Of a stretch of DNA of 64,000 nucleotides, positions 40,038 through 50,178 are shown piece after piece. The position numbers and the translations under genes are program-made. The stretch's first letter is position 1, and every line of letters starts with the position of its first letter. Under the pieces are notes generated by a model, which was not told the DNA's origin, did no database searches, and worked only from the letters and a program-made list of their open reading frames with translations. The DNA is from Acinetobacter guerrae (lineage in GTDB: Bacteria; Pseudomonadota; Gammaproteobacteria; Pseudomonadales; Moraxellaceae): positions 372,001-436,000 of the forward strand of contig NZ_LXGN01000001.1 of assembly GCF_009372255.1 (NCBI RefSeq), given 5' to 3'.

Positions 40038-41408
40038 TTAGCCTCGAACTGCTTTAAGTGCTTCACCCATTGCTTTTTTGAAACGCGCAAGCACTTCAAC
40101 ACATTCATCCTGAGAGATGATAAGTGGGCAAAGTAAACGAATCACTGTACCGTTACGACCACCTTTTTCAAGCAATAGTTTATTGTTGAAACAAGCCGTT
40201 TGAATTGCAGCAGCCAATTGTGCATCAGCAGGACGTGAACCAATACGATCTACTGGTTTACGTTCATCTACGATTTCAACACCAATCATCAGACCGCGAC
40301 CACGCACGTTACCAATACATGGAAATTCCTGAGCCAATTTTTTCAATTCAGCTTGCAGATAATCACCACGCTCTTGTGCATTTTTGGCTAGGTTTTGTTC
40401 TTTAATGGTATTTAAGACCACTAAACCTGTACCCATTGCCAATTGGTTCCCACGGAAAGTACCCGTATGACCCGCAGGTTGCCATGCATCAAACTTACGT
40501 TTAATACCTAATACAGCAAGTGGTAAACCACCACCCACAGCTTTTGACATCACCACAACATCAGGTTCAATACCCGCATGTTCAAAAGCAAACATTTTGC
40601 CTGAACGTGCAAAACCAGCTTGAACTTCGTCAAGAATTAAAACGATATTGTGCTTTTCAGTCACTTCACGGATTTTTTGCAACCATTTCACTGGCGCAGT
40701 CACTACACCACCTTCACCTTGAATCGCTTCAAGAATCACAGCAGCAGGTTTAGTTACACCGCTTTCAACATCTTCAATTAAATTTTCAAAATAATAAGTT
40801 AAGGCATCAACACCCGCTTCACCGCCAAGTCCTAATGGACAACGGTATTCATGCGGATATGGCATAAACTGTACGCCCGGCATTAAATTATTCACAGCAT
40901 TTTTAGCGCTTAGGTTACCTGTCATTGCAAGAGAACCATGCGTCATACCATGATAACCGCCAGAGAAACTAATCACTGAGCTACGCCCAGTATAAGTTTT
41001 GGCAAGTTTAATCGCTGCCTCGGTCGCATCTGCACCAGATGGACCACAGAACTGTAAGCAATATTCTTCCTGACCGCCAGGCAAGTAAGAGAGTAATGCT
41101 TCAGTAAATGCATCTTTCAAAGGAGTTGTTAAATCTAAAGTATGTAAAGGCAGACCGCTTGCTAAAGTGTCTTGAATACTTTGAATCACCGCAGGATGAT
41201 TGTGGCCTAAAGCCAGTGTCCCCGCCCCCGCTAGACAGTCAAGGTATTGTGTACCTTCAACGTCTGTAACCCAACAGCCTTGCGCTTTTGCAATGGCTAA
41301 CGGTAATTTACGCGGATAACTACGAACATTCGATTCCATCTGACTTTGGCGAGTCAAGTAGTATTCGTTAGTTGAATGGGTGGCAGGATTTACAGAATTA
41401 ACGCTCAT
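40038..41408 (-). CDS. dat: L-2,4-diaminobutyrate:2-oxoglutarate aminotransferase
   Basis: Class III PLP aminotransferase making L-2,4-diaminobutyrate from aspartate semialdehyde and glutamate, first step to 1,3-diaminopropane. 456 residues. Seen: [87 protein letters not shown] and the lysine in [13 protein letters not shown]. dat-ddc adjacency is well known in this genus. A ~150-base leader with hairpins precedes it. Confidence 0.97.
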   Translation of the reverse strand: MSVNSVNPATHSTNEYYLTRQSQMESNVRSYPRKLPLAIAKAQGCWVTDVEGTQYLDCLAGAGTLALGHNHPAVIQSIQDTLASGLPLHTLDLTTPLKDAFTEALLSYLPGGQEEYCLQFCGPSGADATEAAIKLAKTYTGRSSVISFSGGYHGMTHGSLAMTGNLSAKNAVNNLMPGVQFMPYPHEYRCPLGLGGEAGVDALTYYFENLIEDVESGVTKPAAVILEAIQGEGGVVTAPVKWLQKIREVTEKHNIVLILDEVQAGFARSGKMFAFEHAGIEPDVVVMSKAVGGGLPLAVLGIKRKFDAWQPAGHTGTFRGNQLAMGTGLVVLNTIKEQNLAKNAQERGDYLQAELKKLAQEFPCIGNVRGRGLMIGVEIVDERKPVDRIGSRPADAQLAAAIQTACFNNKLLLEKGGRNGTVIRLLCPLIISQDECVEVLARFKKAMGEALKAVRG

Positions 41409-41881
41409 ATCGAATTACCATCTCTGATATGGGTTGAAAGAAATAAGTCTGGTGACTTGCGGTCCTTTGACTCGGTGCTTGTAGGATCTAGTTAGGCAAC
41501 ATTTGCTTTCTTATCACTAGGAGGGCGATGATACCCTTTTTTGTATAAAAATAAAGACCTTTTGGTCTATAATTTCATGCAGATAGATCAAAAAAAATAA
41601 ATGCCTAACTCCTTGAACAATTTATAATCATACTATGTGACAAGCGAAAGAAAATACGCTTTTTTTATTCAGTTTTTTGTTTTTGCTACATTTCTGCATT
41701 GGTTTAAAGCTAAAAATTACTAACCATCTGATTTTAAATGTTTTACCTGTCAATATATAGATTCTAATTGCATCTAAACTATTACAAACTCTCCACAAAA
41801 GATTTTTAAGTTCTACATCACTGATCATTAAGATAGATTGAGATAAAAAAGAAGTTTTTATTTTATTTTTAGGAAAATTTT
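41409..41881. promoter_or_regulatory. dat leader/promoter region with AGACC-GGTCT palindrome
   Basis: 470 bases between divergent dat and the SIMPL gene. A palindrome AGACC-TTTT-GGTCT (41555-41568), extending to near-symmetric ATAA ends, lies about 150 bases before the dat start and looks like an operator. Between it and dat, the minus-strand leader can form TATCA...TGATA (near 41500-41535) and AAGTC-ACCA-GACTT hairpins close to the gene. No recognised riboswitch class fits. The right half is A/T-rich with no supported ORF. Confidence 0.5.
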
Positions 41882-42586
41882 ATGCGTCATTTTATTTTAA
41901 GTAGTGTATTGCTCACCGCAACTTTCAGCCCCGTGGCTTTTGCAGCAGAAAATGAGTCACTTAACTATAATGTGGTAAATGTTCAAGCAGAAGCATCTCG
42001 TCAGGTGTCCAATGATGAAATGCATGCCACACTTTATATTGAAAAAAGTAATAAGCAACCAGCTGCTTTGGCGACACAGATCAATCAGCTTATGAACGAG
42101 GCGATGTCCGTATCTCGTAAATATCCACAAGTTAAAGTTGAAACAGGCGCGCAAAGCACTTATCCAGTTTATGACAATGACAGCAGTAAGTTTAAAGAAT
42201 GGCGTGGACGCGCTGAAATCCGTGTAGAAAGTAAAGACTTTAAGGCTGCAAGCCAATTGATTAGTGAATTACAACAAAACTTCCAAACCCAATCGATTAA
42301 TTTTACTGTTTCCGATGAACAACGTAAAAAAGTTGAAAACGAATTAATGGTTGAAGCATCCAAGAACTTCCAGCAACGTGCGCAAGTGATTACACAAGCT
42401 TGGAATAAAGGCAGTTATAATTTGGTTAATCTCAATTTAAATACCAATAATTATTTCCCACAACCCATTATGATGCGCGCCAGTATGGCAAAATTTGCTA
42501 CGGCTGAAGCTGCCCCTGCACAGGATGTTGCAGCAGGTGAATCTAAAATTACAGTCAGTGCGAATGGTACGATTCAGTTTAAATAA
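41882..42586 (+). CDS. SIMPL domain (DUF541) periplasmic protein
   Basis: 234 residues with a signal peptide (cleavage near AFA at ~20). The mature protein is the SIMPL fold (VVNVQAEASRQVSNDEMHATLYIE, VETGAQSTYPVYD, WRGRAEIRVESKDF, SVSANGTIQFK-like C-terminal strand). Family members form oligomeric rings in the envelope; their function is poorly defined (oxidative stress in some E. coli and Brucella homologs). GGAAAATTTT precedes the ATG. Monocistronic, with a terminator shared with the desaturase. Confidence 0.9.
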   Translation: MRHFILSSVLLTATFSPVAFAAENESLNYNVVNVQAEASRQVSNDEMHATLYIEKSNKQPAALATQINQLMNEAMSVSRKYPQVKVETGAQSTYPVYDNDSSKFKEWRGRAEIRVESKDFKAASQLISELQQNFQTQSINFTVSDEQRKKVENELMVEASKNFQQRAQVITQAWNKGSYNLVNLNLNTNNYFPQPIMMRASMAKFATAEAAPAQDVAAGESKITVSANGTIQFK

Positions 42587-42600
42587 TTACCTAGTTACGA

Positions 42601-42632
42601 AAAAATAGAGAGTATTAGACTCTCTATTTTTT
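42601..42632. terminator. Bidirectional terminator
   Basis: AAATAGAGAGT (from 42603) pairs with ACTCTCTATTT (to ~42629) with A- and T-runs outside; between convergent genes. Confidence 0.88.
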
Positions 42633-42648
42633 ATTCATGATTTAAACA

Positions 42649-43743
42649 CTATTTCTTAAACGGAAATGCATATTTCACAATACGACCAATGACTTGCCCA
42701 TACTGCTTAACCAAACTAGCATTGTTATAGTTAATGCCATATTTTTTGCAAACTGCCTCAACTTTGGGTGCCATTTTTCGATAACGACGTGCAGGTACAT
42801 CTGGAAATAAATGATGTTCAATTTGGTGACTCAAGTGTCCTGTCAAAATATGAAAAACTTCTGAACCTGTCAGGTTTGAGGAACCGCGAATTTGACGCAT
42901 ATACCAATGACCACGACTTTCATTTTGTAAAACTGTTTTTGGGAAAACCTCAACGTCTTTAGTAAAGTGTCCACAGAAAATAATACTAAATGTCCAGATA
43001 TTGCGAATCCCATTTGCGACAAGATTACCTGTAAATACAGGCAAAGCCGCAGGCCCTGCAATCAATGGAAAAAAGACATAGTCCTTAAATAACAACTTGC
43101 CCATTTTTTTCTGTGCAGGTTTCCAATCCGCCATAAACTGTTTCCATGTTCTGCGCTTATAGATCAGTTTTCCAATTTCCAGATTTTGAATCGCAACCCC
43201 CCATTGGAATAGCAAACAAAATGGAATGCTATAAATAGGTTGCAACAAGAATCCTGGTTTCCAACGTTGTTCTGGGAATAATCGTAATAGACCATAACCA
43301 ATATCATCATCCATACCTTTAATATTGGTATAGGTATGATGTTTAAAATTATGCGTTTGACGCCAGTTGTCGGCAGTTCCTACTGTATCCCATTCATAGG
43401 TTTGTCCATTGAATTTGGGATCATTCATCCAGTCGTATTGCCCATGCATGACATTGTGACCCATTTCCATATTTTCCAGAATTTTGGAAACACCTAATAG
43501 ACCTGTCCCCAAAACCCATGCTGGTGGAAACCAACCTGCAAATAAACATGCTCGTCCCAAGAAGTTTGTATAACGAATGGCACTATAAACACGGCGAATA
43601 TACGCAGCATCTTTTTCGCCAATATCATCCAACACTTCCTGTTTGATGTAATCTAGCTCTTTGGCAAATTGATCTAACTCAGCTTGGGTCAACTCTCTAT
43701 TTTTAGGATTTTTAAAATATTCAACTTTGACAGGCATATTCAT
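42649..43743 (-). CDS. Membrane acyl desaturase (DesB-like)
   Basis: Di-iron membrane enzyme expected to insert a cis double bond into acyl chains aerobically. 364 residues with four hydrophobic segments and the three histidine boxes HNVMH (96-100), HNFKHH (131-136) and HQIEHH (near 310). The electron donor is encoded 13 bases upstream, and the pair resembles the DesB-DesC acyl-CoA delta-9 desaturase of Pseudomonas aeruginosa. Substrate (acyl-CoA or phospholipid) is inferred. Probably controlled by the divergent FabR/DesT-like repressor. Confidence 0.92.
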   Translation of the reverse strand: MNMPVKVEYFKNPKNRELTQAELDQFAKELDYIKQEVLDDIGEKDAAYIRRVYSAIRYTNFLGRACLFAGWFPPAWVLGTGLLGVSKILENMEMGHNVMHGQYDWMNDPKFNGQTYEWDTVGTADNWRQTHNFKHHTYTNIKGMDDDIGYGLLRLFPEQRWKPGFLLQPIYSIPFCLLFQWGVAIQNLEIGKLIYKRRTWKQFMADWKPAQKKMGKLLFKDYVFFPLIAGPAALPVFTGNLVANGIRNIWTFSIIFCGHFTKDVEVFPKTVLQNESRGHWYMRQIRGSSNLTGSEVFHILTGHLSHQIEHHLFPDVPARRYRKMAPKVEAVCKKYGINYNNASLVKQYGQVIGRIVKYAFPFKK

Positions 43744-43756
43744 GGGAGTTCTCTCT

Positions 43757-44818
43757 TTAAAGGTCGATCACGAGATCAGACTTGGCTGAACTAACACAGA
43801 TTTTGATGAGGTTTTTCGGTTCGCTATTTTCACTGGCATTCAGCAAATCTTTGGTGGTGCCTTGTGTTTTCTGGCAGACGCACTTATGACAAACCCCCAT
43901 ACGGCAACCGTAAGTGGGTTTTACATTGGCCTGTTCCAATCCAGCCAAAATGGACTGCCCTTTTGGAATAGCAACTGTTTTGTTAGAACGGCTTAAAGTG
44001 ACATTGATAAAACCTGTGTCATCATCATTGATCTGAGTCAAACTAAATGCTTCACTCATAAAGACTTGAGCATGACCAAATAACTCTTTTGCGGTTTGCA
44101 CAAAACCTGAAGGTCCACAAGCATAGACGGTCGTATTTTCCAGATTTTCGATTGCAGCCAAATGAGTCACATTTAAACGATCATCATGTTGTGTATCTTG
44201 CGTACTAAAAACTTGGTACTCAAATGGTGGATATTGAGATGCAATTTGTTCAAATTCAGAGACAAAAGCAGCTTCATCACGATGTTTGACCCAATATAAA
44301 AGTTTGACCTGCGCCTGAGTAAATTGTTGATTGCGCTTGAGTTGTTCAATCAGGCTATACATTGGGGTAATACCACTCCCCGCAGCCAGCAAAATAATAT
44401 TCTGTTGATTGCTCAGTTGCATATCACCAAATGGCTGTCCAATTTCAACAATGTCACCCACTCGAATCTGTTCATGCAGCCAAGTACTGACTTTGCCATC
44501 TGCAATTTTTTTTACTGTTAAAACGAGATGGCCATCACGTTCAGTTAAGCTATAACTGCGTTCATATAAACGACCCTCGATTTTTACTTTAACAGGGTGG
44601 TGCTGCCCTGCCTGTCCTAATTTCACATGACGATTGGTGTGCAAAGTTAAACTGATTGTGTCTTTTGCAATTTGTTTTTTTTCTATAATTTGTGCCAAAG
44701 CGCGTGATGTTGACCACACTGGATTAATTTTTTGTAGCCAAAAATCAGCTGCATGCGGATCGAACACTGATTGTGTCAATGTACGAAAGAGTGATGGGCT
44801 CTTTTGGACTGCTTGCAT
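43757..44818 (-). CDS. Ferredoxin-NAD(P) reductase with C-terminal 2Fe-2S domain (DesC-like)
   Basis: 353-residue one-polypeptide electron-transfer chain: an FAD domain (RSYSLTERDG as the flavin RxYS motif), an NAD(P) domain (ILLAAGSGITPMYSLIEQL, VYACGPSGFVQTA) and a plant-type ferredoxin domain with CRMGVCHKC plus a later Cys. It hands electrons from NAD(P)H to the desaturase encoded just downstream; the two genes are an operon. Divergent from the TetR gene across tandem palindromes. Confidence 0.93.
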   Translation of the reverse strand: MQAVQKSPSLFRTLTQSVFDPHAADFWLQKINPVWSTSRALAQIIEKKQIAKDTISLTLHTNRHVKLGQAGQHHPVKVKIEGRLYERSYSLTERDGHLVLTVKKIADGKVSTWLHEQIRVGDIVEIGQPFGDMQLSNQQNIILLAAGSGITPMYSLIEQLKRNQQFTQAQVKLLYWVKHRDEAAFVSEFEQIASQYPPFEYQVFSTQDTQHDDRLNVTHLAAIENLENTTVYACGPSGFVQTAKELFGHAQVFMSEAFSLTQINDDDTGFINVTLSRSNKTVAIPKGQSILAGLEQANVKPTYGCRMGVCHKCVCQKTQGTTKDLLNASENSEPKNLIKICVSSAKSDLVIDL

Positions 44819-44850
44819 AGTAATGCCACTCTAAGTTGCTTTCTAATTAT

Positions 44851-44888
44851 TATACACATGTATATAAATTTGTATATACACTTGTACT
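44851..44888. promoter_or_regulatory. Tandem TATACAnnTGTA operator sites
   Basis: Site 1, TATACA-CA-TGTATA (44851-44864), is a perfect palindrome around a two-base centre. Site 2, TATACA-CT-TGTACT (44875-44888), is a close match. Centres lie 24 bases apart. They occupy the ~100-base spacer between the reductase and the TetR gene, so they are good candidates for its operators. Confidence 0.7.
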
Positions 44889-44926
44889 TTTGTTTACATT
44901 TCACAACTGCCTAGACTGTGGTTATA

Positions 44927-45649
44927 ATGACTGATACTTACAATGTATTGAAAAATATGACTGCTTCCTCTCTTTCTTCAACGCTTGCTTCTCATTCTGA
45001 TTTGTCTGAATTTAATCGGAAAACACCAAGCCGTACTGTAGGTCGTAAAGCAACGATTACTAAAGAGGAATTATTTGAGGCAGCCTTAAACCTGATTGGA
45101 CCAGAAAAAAGTATTGCATCTTTAAGTTTACGTGAAGTTGCACGCGAAGCTGGCATTGCTCCTAATAGTTTTTATCGGCATTTTAAAGACATTGATGAAC
45201 TTGCAATTGCACTGATTGATCGTTCAGGGATTGTATTGCGTCAAATTATTCGCGAATCTCGATTACAAGCGTCTAAACAAAACAGCATTATTCGCAGTTC
45301 AGTCGAAGTATTTATTCAGCAACTCGATACCGATGAAGGCAATTTAAGCTTATTACTGCGTGAAGGTTTTACAGGTTCCAAATCGTATAAAGAAGCCGTA
45401 GAACGCCAACTCATTTTCTTTCAACAAGAATTGCAAGAAGATTTAATTCGTTTAGAACGCTTAAACCGAAGCAAACTTTTTCATCCCGATTTAGTAGCCA
45501 AAGCCATTACTCAACTTGTCTTTAATATGGGGGCAAAAGTTATTGATTTGCCAAATGAAGAACGTGAAGAAGTGGCTGAACAAACCATGATTATGATTCG
45601 TATGATCTTAGAAGGCGCACGCCATCTGGATGAATCCAAAATACGCTAA
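44927..45649 (+). CDS. TetR-family repressor of unsaturated fatty acid genes (FabR/DesT-like)
   Basis: 240 residues. After a ~35-residue Ser/Thr-rich leader comes a helix-turn-helix closely like E. coli FabR: SIASLSLREVAREAGIAPNSFYRHFKDIDELAIALIDRSG. Its C-terminal domain in FabR/DesT senses the ratio of saturated to unsaturated acyl chains. ATG 44927 is used; GTG 44918 is also possible. Divergent from the desaturase-reductase operon, matching the desT-desCB layout of Pseudomonas, so feedback control of desaturation is likely. Confidence 0.9.
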   Translation: MTDTYNVLKNMTASSLSSTLASHSDLSEFNRKTPSRTVGRKATITKEELFEAALNLIGPEKSIASLSLREVAREAGIAPNSFYRHFKDIDELAIALIDRSGIVLRQIIRESRLQASKQNSIIRSSVEVFIQQLDTDEGNLSLLLREGFTGSKSYKEAVERQLIFFQQELQEDLIRLERLNRSKLFHPDLVAKAITQLVFNMGAKVIDLPNEEREEVAEQTMIMIRMILEGARHLDESKIR

Positions 45650-45816
45650 TTCTTTGACTTTACATATAAAAGACATTTAAAAGAAAAACAAAAAACTTCT
45701 CATACAAAACTTGAAAAATAAAAACAATTCTCAATTACATATTGTGATAGCTTAAAAACACAACATTAAGTCAGACCAGTTTTAATTGGTTTATATCATC
45801 TCAATACGGGGTTATC

Positions 45817-46323
45817 ATGAGTAAAGCGACTTCAAAAGTATTAAAAGTATATACACGAAATAATTTAGATGCATCTGTGAAAGAAGCAACAGTTCAAATC
45901 TTAAATCAGATTTTGGCAAATCTGATTGATTTATCACTTCTTACTAAACAAGCACATTGGAACATGCGCGGCAGTAATTTTATTGCAGTACATGAAATGT
46001 TAGATACCTTCAGAACTTCATTGATCACTCATTTAGATAATGTTGCTGAGCGTGCTGTTCAAATTGGTGGTACTGCGTTAGGTACTACTCAAGCGGTAAG
46101 CAACACTTCACATTTAAAAGCTTATCCAGTTGAAATTCATGATGTGCAGGATCATTTAAAAGAACTCGCAGATCGTTACGCGATCGTGGCAAATCATCTA
46201 CGTGATACGATTGAAAAAATTGAAGATCCTATCTCGGAAGATATTATTCATGCGGCTTTAGAAGATCTGGATCAATATTTATGGTTCCTTGAAGCCAATA
46301 TCGATCAGGATAAAACGGCTTAA
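45817..46323 (+). CDS. dps: DNA-protection ferritin-like protein Dps
   Basis: 168 residues; forms 12-subunit cages that oxidise ferrous iron with peroxide and shield DNA. Ferroxidase motif [21 protein letters not shown] and the partner segment [14 protein letters not shown] are typical; [13 protein letters not shown] ends the four-helix core. The short Lys-containing N-terminus ([15 protein letters not shown]) could bind DNA. Start ATG 45817 follows GGGGTT. Probably stress- or stationary-phase-controlled; no OxyR site was recognised. Confidence 0.96.
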   Translation: MSKATSKVLKVYTRNNLDASVKEATVQILNQILANLIDLSLLTKQAHWNMRGSNFIAVHEMLDTFRTSLITHLDNVAERAVQIGGTALGTTQAVSNTSHLKAYPVEIHDVQDHLKELADRYAIVANHLRDTIEKIEDPISEDIIHAALEDLDQYLWFLEANIDQDKTA

Positions 46324-46356
46324 TTGCAGTTTTGAGTGAATAAATTCTTATCAAAC

Positions 46357-46387
46357 AAAAAGGAGGAATATAATTCCTCCTTTTTTT
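46357..46387. terminator. Bidirectional terminator between dps and rapA
   Basis: AAAAAGGAGGAAT (46357-46369) pairs with ATTCCTCCTTTTT (46373-46385) between convergent genes. Confidence 0.9.
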
Positions 46388-46402
46388 AATAAAATAAAAG
46401 AT

Positions 46403-49231
46403 TTATGGTTTAACCACAACCATCACCTGAATCGCTTCAGGGCTGACAGACAAACCATCTAGTAAAGTTAAACCTTCTTTTTGCAATTTTTGCAGACGCT
46501 CAATTTCATCTGGACGAATACTTGGATTGAACTGTTTTAAATAACTTAAACGTTCAATTTCATATTGCCACTTTTGACCATAATGCTGTTTAGCTTGTTC
46601 AATCAATGTCGGTAAAGATGTTTTAGCGATATCAAGTGCCTGAGTATAACGTTGCTCAATGACTTCGCGACGTGCCTTAACTACTTGACGGCAACTGTTA
46701 CCATCCAAATGATGTAAATATGGTTTTAAAATAGATGGATCGATCTTTTCTGATAAATCCTGACCATTTTCACTCAGCAATACACGAATCAATTGCTTAG
46801 GCAAGCTTGATGGTAAATTCAATGCTTTAGGTGCAATGACATCCACCTTAAACCAGATTTCCAATAATACCGAACCTTGTTTAAGTGCATTAGATTTTAA
46901 TACCGCGACATTGGTGCTACCAAAAGCTTGGGTATTAATCATTTCCATCACGCTTTCAACAAAAGGATGTTCCAATGTCAGGTATTGTGCATCTTCACGA
47001 ATTTGCGCCTGATCACGATAAAAAGTCGCAGTCATGCCCTCTTCATCTAACGTTAAACCTTGCACCTGCATTTGATCGGTTGGTTTGATAATGACCGTAC
47101 CATTACTTTGTTCATCAAAGTCGATATTGGTCGATGACATAAATCGCTTCATAAACATCGGTAGCGTGGTATTGTCATCATAATCTTCAAGCGCTTCTAC
47201 AATCTGTTGTGCAACTACAGGGCGACAAGAGTTGTATTCAAGTAAACGATCACGACCCGCTTGTAATTCGGCTTCCAATGCCTGACGCTGAACATTCACT
47301 TCTTCGAGTAAATCTTCAAAACGCTGTCCAAGATCAGCCAGTAAGCATTCTTTTAGATCGACAATAAAGTTTTCCTGTAACGTTTGCGCAGTTGGCGAAA
47401 TGCTACCAAAAATGTTCAATGCTTCGTTGTACCAACGGAACATACGTTCTTGTGCAGTTCCAATTAAATAAGGCACATGAATCTGAATACGATTTTCCTG
47501 ACCAATTCGATCGAGACGTCCAATACGTTGCTCTAACACATCGGGATTTGCGGGTAGATCGAATAAAATCAAATCACTGGCGAACTGGAAATTGCGACCT
47601 TCAGAACCAATTTCAGAACACAATAAAATTTGTGCCCCATAACTATCTTCCGCAAAGTATGCGGCAGCCTGATCACGCTCCAACAAACTCATACCTTCGT
47701 GGAACATCGCTGTACGAATACCCGCGTGTAAACGCAATGCATTTTCCAGTGCTTCTACCACTGGCCCACTACGCGCAATCAGTAATACTTTTTTGTGTTT
47801 TAAATCTTTACGCAAAATTTCCATGAGCCACGCGACACGTGGATCTGTTTCCATCCACGAACCATCAAGCTGACCTTCTTCGGGCCACATTTGCTCACGC
47901 AGTTTACCATCCATTGACCAATCGGCTGGCGCAGCTAAAGCTGCGGGCTGACAATCACGCCCTGGGAAACCCTGAATCGCTTCACGGGTATTACGGAACA
48001 AGATACGACCAGTTCCATGACGATCCAATAATTCTTGAATGGCTTGATAACGTTGTTCAGGTTGATCATCAATACGATGACCCAATAAACCCTCTAAAGC
48101 ATCAATATGTTCATCGGTTAATGCTTCATCTGACATGAGTACTTCAGCAACTTTCGCAGTTTGCTGATATTGTTGTTCTTCGTCCAAAAAACGATCCAGA
48201 CTACTAAAGCGTTGCGGATCGAGTAAACGTAAACGGGCAAAATGACTTTCTACACCAAGTTGTTCTGGAGTTGCAGTGAGTAGCAGCACACCCGCAGTTT
48301 GCTGAGCAAATTCTTCAACCAGATCGTAACGGTCATTACCACCTTCTTCTTCGCTCCACATCAAATGATGTGCTTCATCGACCACAAGCAAGTCAAAACC
48401 TGCTTCAAGCGCCTGCTCACGCAAATCTTCATGGTCAATCATCAAGTCAACGCTAGCAATAATACATTGTTCAGTCGAAAATGGATTTAGGTCTGGATCA
48501 TGTTCTTTCATCGACGCAGTCCGCGTCAAATCAAATAAAGAAAAATGCAGATTGAAACGGCGACGCATTTCAATCATCCATTGATACTGTAAAGAATCAG
48601 GAACTAAAATCAGAATGCGTTCTGAACGACCCGTTTTAAGTTGCTGATGAATGATCAAGCCTGCTTCGATGGTTTTACCCAGACCGACCTCATCTGCAAG
48701 CAGCACACGCGGTGCAAAACGTTGGCCGACTTCATGAGCGATATAAAGCTGATGCGGAATTAAGCCAACACGCGCACCAATTAAACCACGCAAAGGACTG
48801 GTTTGCATTTGTGCCTGCATGATCAACGCTTCTATGCGTAAATCGTACCATTCCTTATAATCGACTTGACTCGCAAGCAAGCGATCTACAGGTTTAGATA
48901 ACTGAATTTGAGCGCCAATACGGGTTTCATTCAGTGCTTTGCGCTCTTGTTCACCACTTTCTAGGGTACGTACGACATTGTAACGCAACACCCCATGACG
49001 ATCTTCGATGGATTCAACCAGCCACTTGCTGCCTTCTTGATCCTGCACTTCATCATTGATATTAAAAATAATACGCGATAAAGGTGCATTGTTGCGTGCA
49101 TAGACACGAGTTTCATCACTTTTTGGGAATAAAATGCTGATTGAACGTTCATCAACATCAATTAAAACACCCAAGCCGAGTTCAGTTTCCGTATCTGATA
49201 ACCAACGTTGACCAATAGCAAACTGCTGCAA
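46403..49231 (-). CDS. rapA: RNA polymerase-associated ATPase RapA (HepA)
   Basis: Swi2/Snf2-type ATPase that binds RNA polymerase and helps recycle it. ~942 residues. N-terminal Tudor-like domains (GQRWLSDTETELGLG), helicase motif I LLADEVGLGKTIEAGL, DEAH-type motif II LVVDEAHHL, motif III LLTATPEQ, and C-terminal helicase motifs (LLCSEIGSEGRNFQFA, EQRIGRLDRIGQ). Start: no ATG fits. TTG at 49231 (MQQFAIGQRW) has AGGTGG six bases upstream and matches the E. coli N-terminus; GTG 49240 and ATG 49264 are in-frame alternatives. Confidence 0.95.
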   Translation of the reverse strand: MQQFAIGQRWLSDTETELGLGVLIDVDERSISILFPKSDETRVYARNNAPLSRIIFNINDEVQDQEGSKWLVESIEDRHGVLRYNVVRTLESGEQERKALNETRIGAQIQLSKPVDRLLASQVDYKEWYDLRIEALIMQAQMQTSPLRGLIGARVGLIPHQLYIAHEVGQRFAPRVLLADEVGLGKTIEAGLIIHQQLKTGRSERILILVPDSLQYQWMIEMRRRFNLHFSLFDLTRTASMKEHDPDLNPFSTEQCIIASVDLMIDHEDLREQALEAGFDLLVVDEAHHLMWSEEEGGNDRYDLVEEFAQQTAGVLLLTATPEQLGVESHFARLRLLDPQRFSSLDRFLDEEQQYQQTAKVAEVLMSDEALTDEHIDALEGLLGHRIDDQPEQRYQAIQELLDRHGTGRILFRNTREAIQGFPGRDCQPAALAAPADWSMDGKLREQMWPEEGQLDGSWMETDPRVAWLMEILRKDLKHKKVLLIARSGPVVEALENALRLHAGIRTAMFHEGMSLLERDQAAAYFAEDSYGAQILLCSEIGSEGRNFQFASDLILFDLPANPDVLEQRIGRLDRIGQENRIQIHVPYLIGTAQERMFRWYNEALNIFGSISPTAQTLQENFIVDLKECLLADLGQRFEDLLEEVNVQRQALEAELQAGRDRLLEYNSCRPVVAQQIVEALEDYDDNTTLPMFMKRFMSSTNIDFDEQSNGTVIIKPTDQMQVQGLTLDEEGMTATFYRDQAQIREDAQYLTLEHPFVESVMEMINTQAFGSTNVAVLKSNALKQGSVLLEIWFKVDVIAPKALNLPSSLPKQLIRVLLSENGQDLSEKIDPSILKPYLHHLDGNSCRQVVKARREVIEQRYTQALDIAKTSLPTLIEQAKQHYGQKWQYEIERLSYLKQFNPSIRPDEIERLQKLQKEGLTLLDGLSVSPEAIQVMVVVKP

Positions 49232-49331
49232 TTTTTCCACCTTTATCTCAAATTTGCACCACACATTTTACGCTGTTCATTTGATTAAATGTCAGTCATT
49301 TTGTGTAGTCTTTAAGCACATATTTTGACAC

Positions 49332-49357
49332 AAAGCTCATTAAAAAAAATGAGCTTT
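49332..49357 (-). terminator. Hairpin after rluA
   Basis: AAAGCTCATT (49332-49341) pairs with AATGAGCTTT (49348-49357). T-run on the minus strand is only three long, so moderate. Confidence 0.6.
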
Positions 49358-49383
49358 TCACGATTGTTAAAAAAGTTTTGACA

Positions 49384-50025
49384 CTAAAACGGAACAGGAC
49401 AATGAAATGTCAGTAGCTCTCCCGTTTTAGGATGATGAAAACTCAAGCTCATCGCATGTAAGCACAAGCGAGGCATAAGTTGCTGATATTTTTCATCTGC
49501 ATATAAAGTATCACCAACAATCGGATGACCTAAATATTGCATATGTACACGCAATTGATGCGAACGACCTGTCACAGGTGTCAGTTGTACTCGCGTTACA
49601 ACTTGCCCTTGCCATTCGAGGTTTTCAATTACTTTCCAGTGCGTTAATGCAGGTTTATGATGTGCTGGATCCACAATATGTAAAGGTGGTCGAGCAGGAT
49701 CGTAAATTACTGGAATATCAACCGAACCTTCACCTGTCAAATTGCCCGCGACCACTGCCTGATAGATTTTATCAGTTTCACGCGCCTGAAACTGCTTTGA
49801 AATATGAGTTTGAGCGGCTTTAGATAAAGCAAATACCAAAATGCCAGAAGTATCACGATCCAAACGATGAATCAGTAAGGTACGTGGCTCCTCGGCGACT
49901 AATCGCGTTAAGACACTATCATGTAAATCGCCTTTTCCTGGAACACTAAGTATGCCTGCTGGTTTATGAACGACTATAAAATCGTCATCACGATGAATCA
50001 GGTGATCGCTTAGAAAATTACTCAA
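49384..50025 (-). CDS. rluA: RluA-family pseudouridine synthase
   Basis: Isomerises uridine to pseudouridine; E. coli RluA modifies 23S rRNA U746 and tRNA U32. 213 residues, a short RluA-type without S4 domain. The catalytic aspartate is in HRLDRDTSG; DFIVVHKPAGILSVPG and PVTGRSHQLRVHM-YLGHPIVGD are diagnostic. The short length and PG-K start favour RluA over RluC/D. Independent of rapA, which it precedes on the same strand. Confidence 0.9.
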   Translation of the reverse strand: MSNFLSDHLIHRDDDFIVVHKPAGILSVPGKGDLHDSVLTRLVAEEPRTLLIHRLDRDTSGILVFALSKAAQTHISKQFQARETDKIYQAVVAGNLTGEGSVDIPVIYDPARPPLHIVDPAHHKPALTHWKVIENLEWQGQVVTRVQLTPVTGRSHQLRVHMQYLGHPIVGDTLYADEKYQQLMPRLCLHAMSLSFHHPKTGELLTFHCPVPF

Positions 50026-50178
50026 AATCTATTCCGGAAGTGATTTTTAAATCAGCGGGCAATAATAAAAATCTTAAGGCAGAAATACAATGCAAAAACA
50101 GCATTTTTCCTAAAGTTTTTATTCGAGCTTAGTGTCAGCATTGAGTTTTCATACAATAAAGACAGTTATATTCAGTAT

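Noticed and set aside
41628-41828. 66-codon minus-strand frame between dat and the SIMPL gene
   Set aside because: No ribosome site, K/F/N-rich composition expected of A/T-rich non-coding DNA, no family feature.
47392-47826. 144-codon plus-strand frame
   Set aside because: Lies wholly antisense within rapA and lacks any coding feature; a shadow of the real gene.
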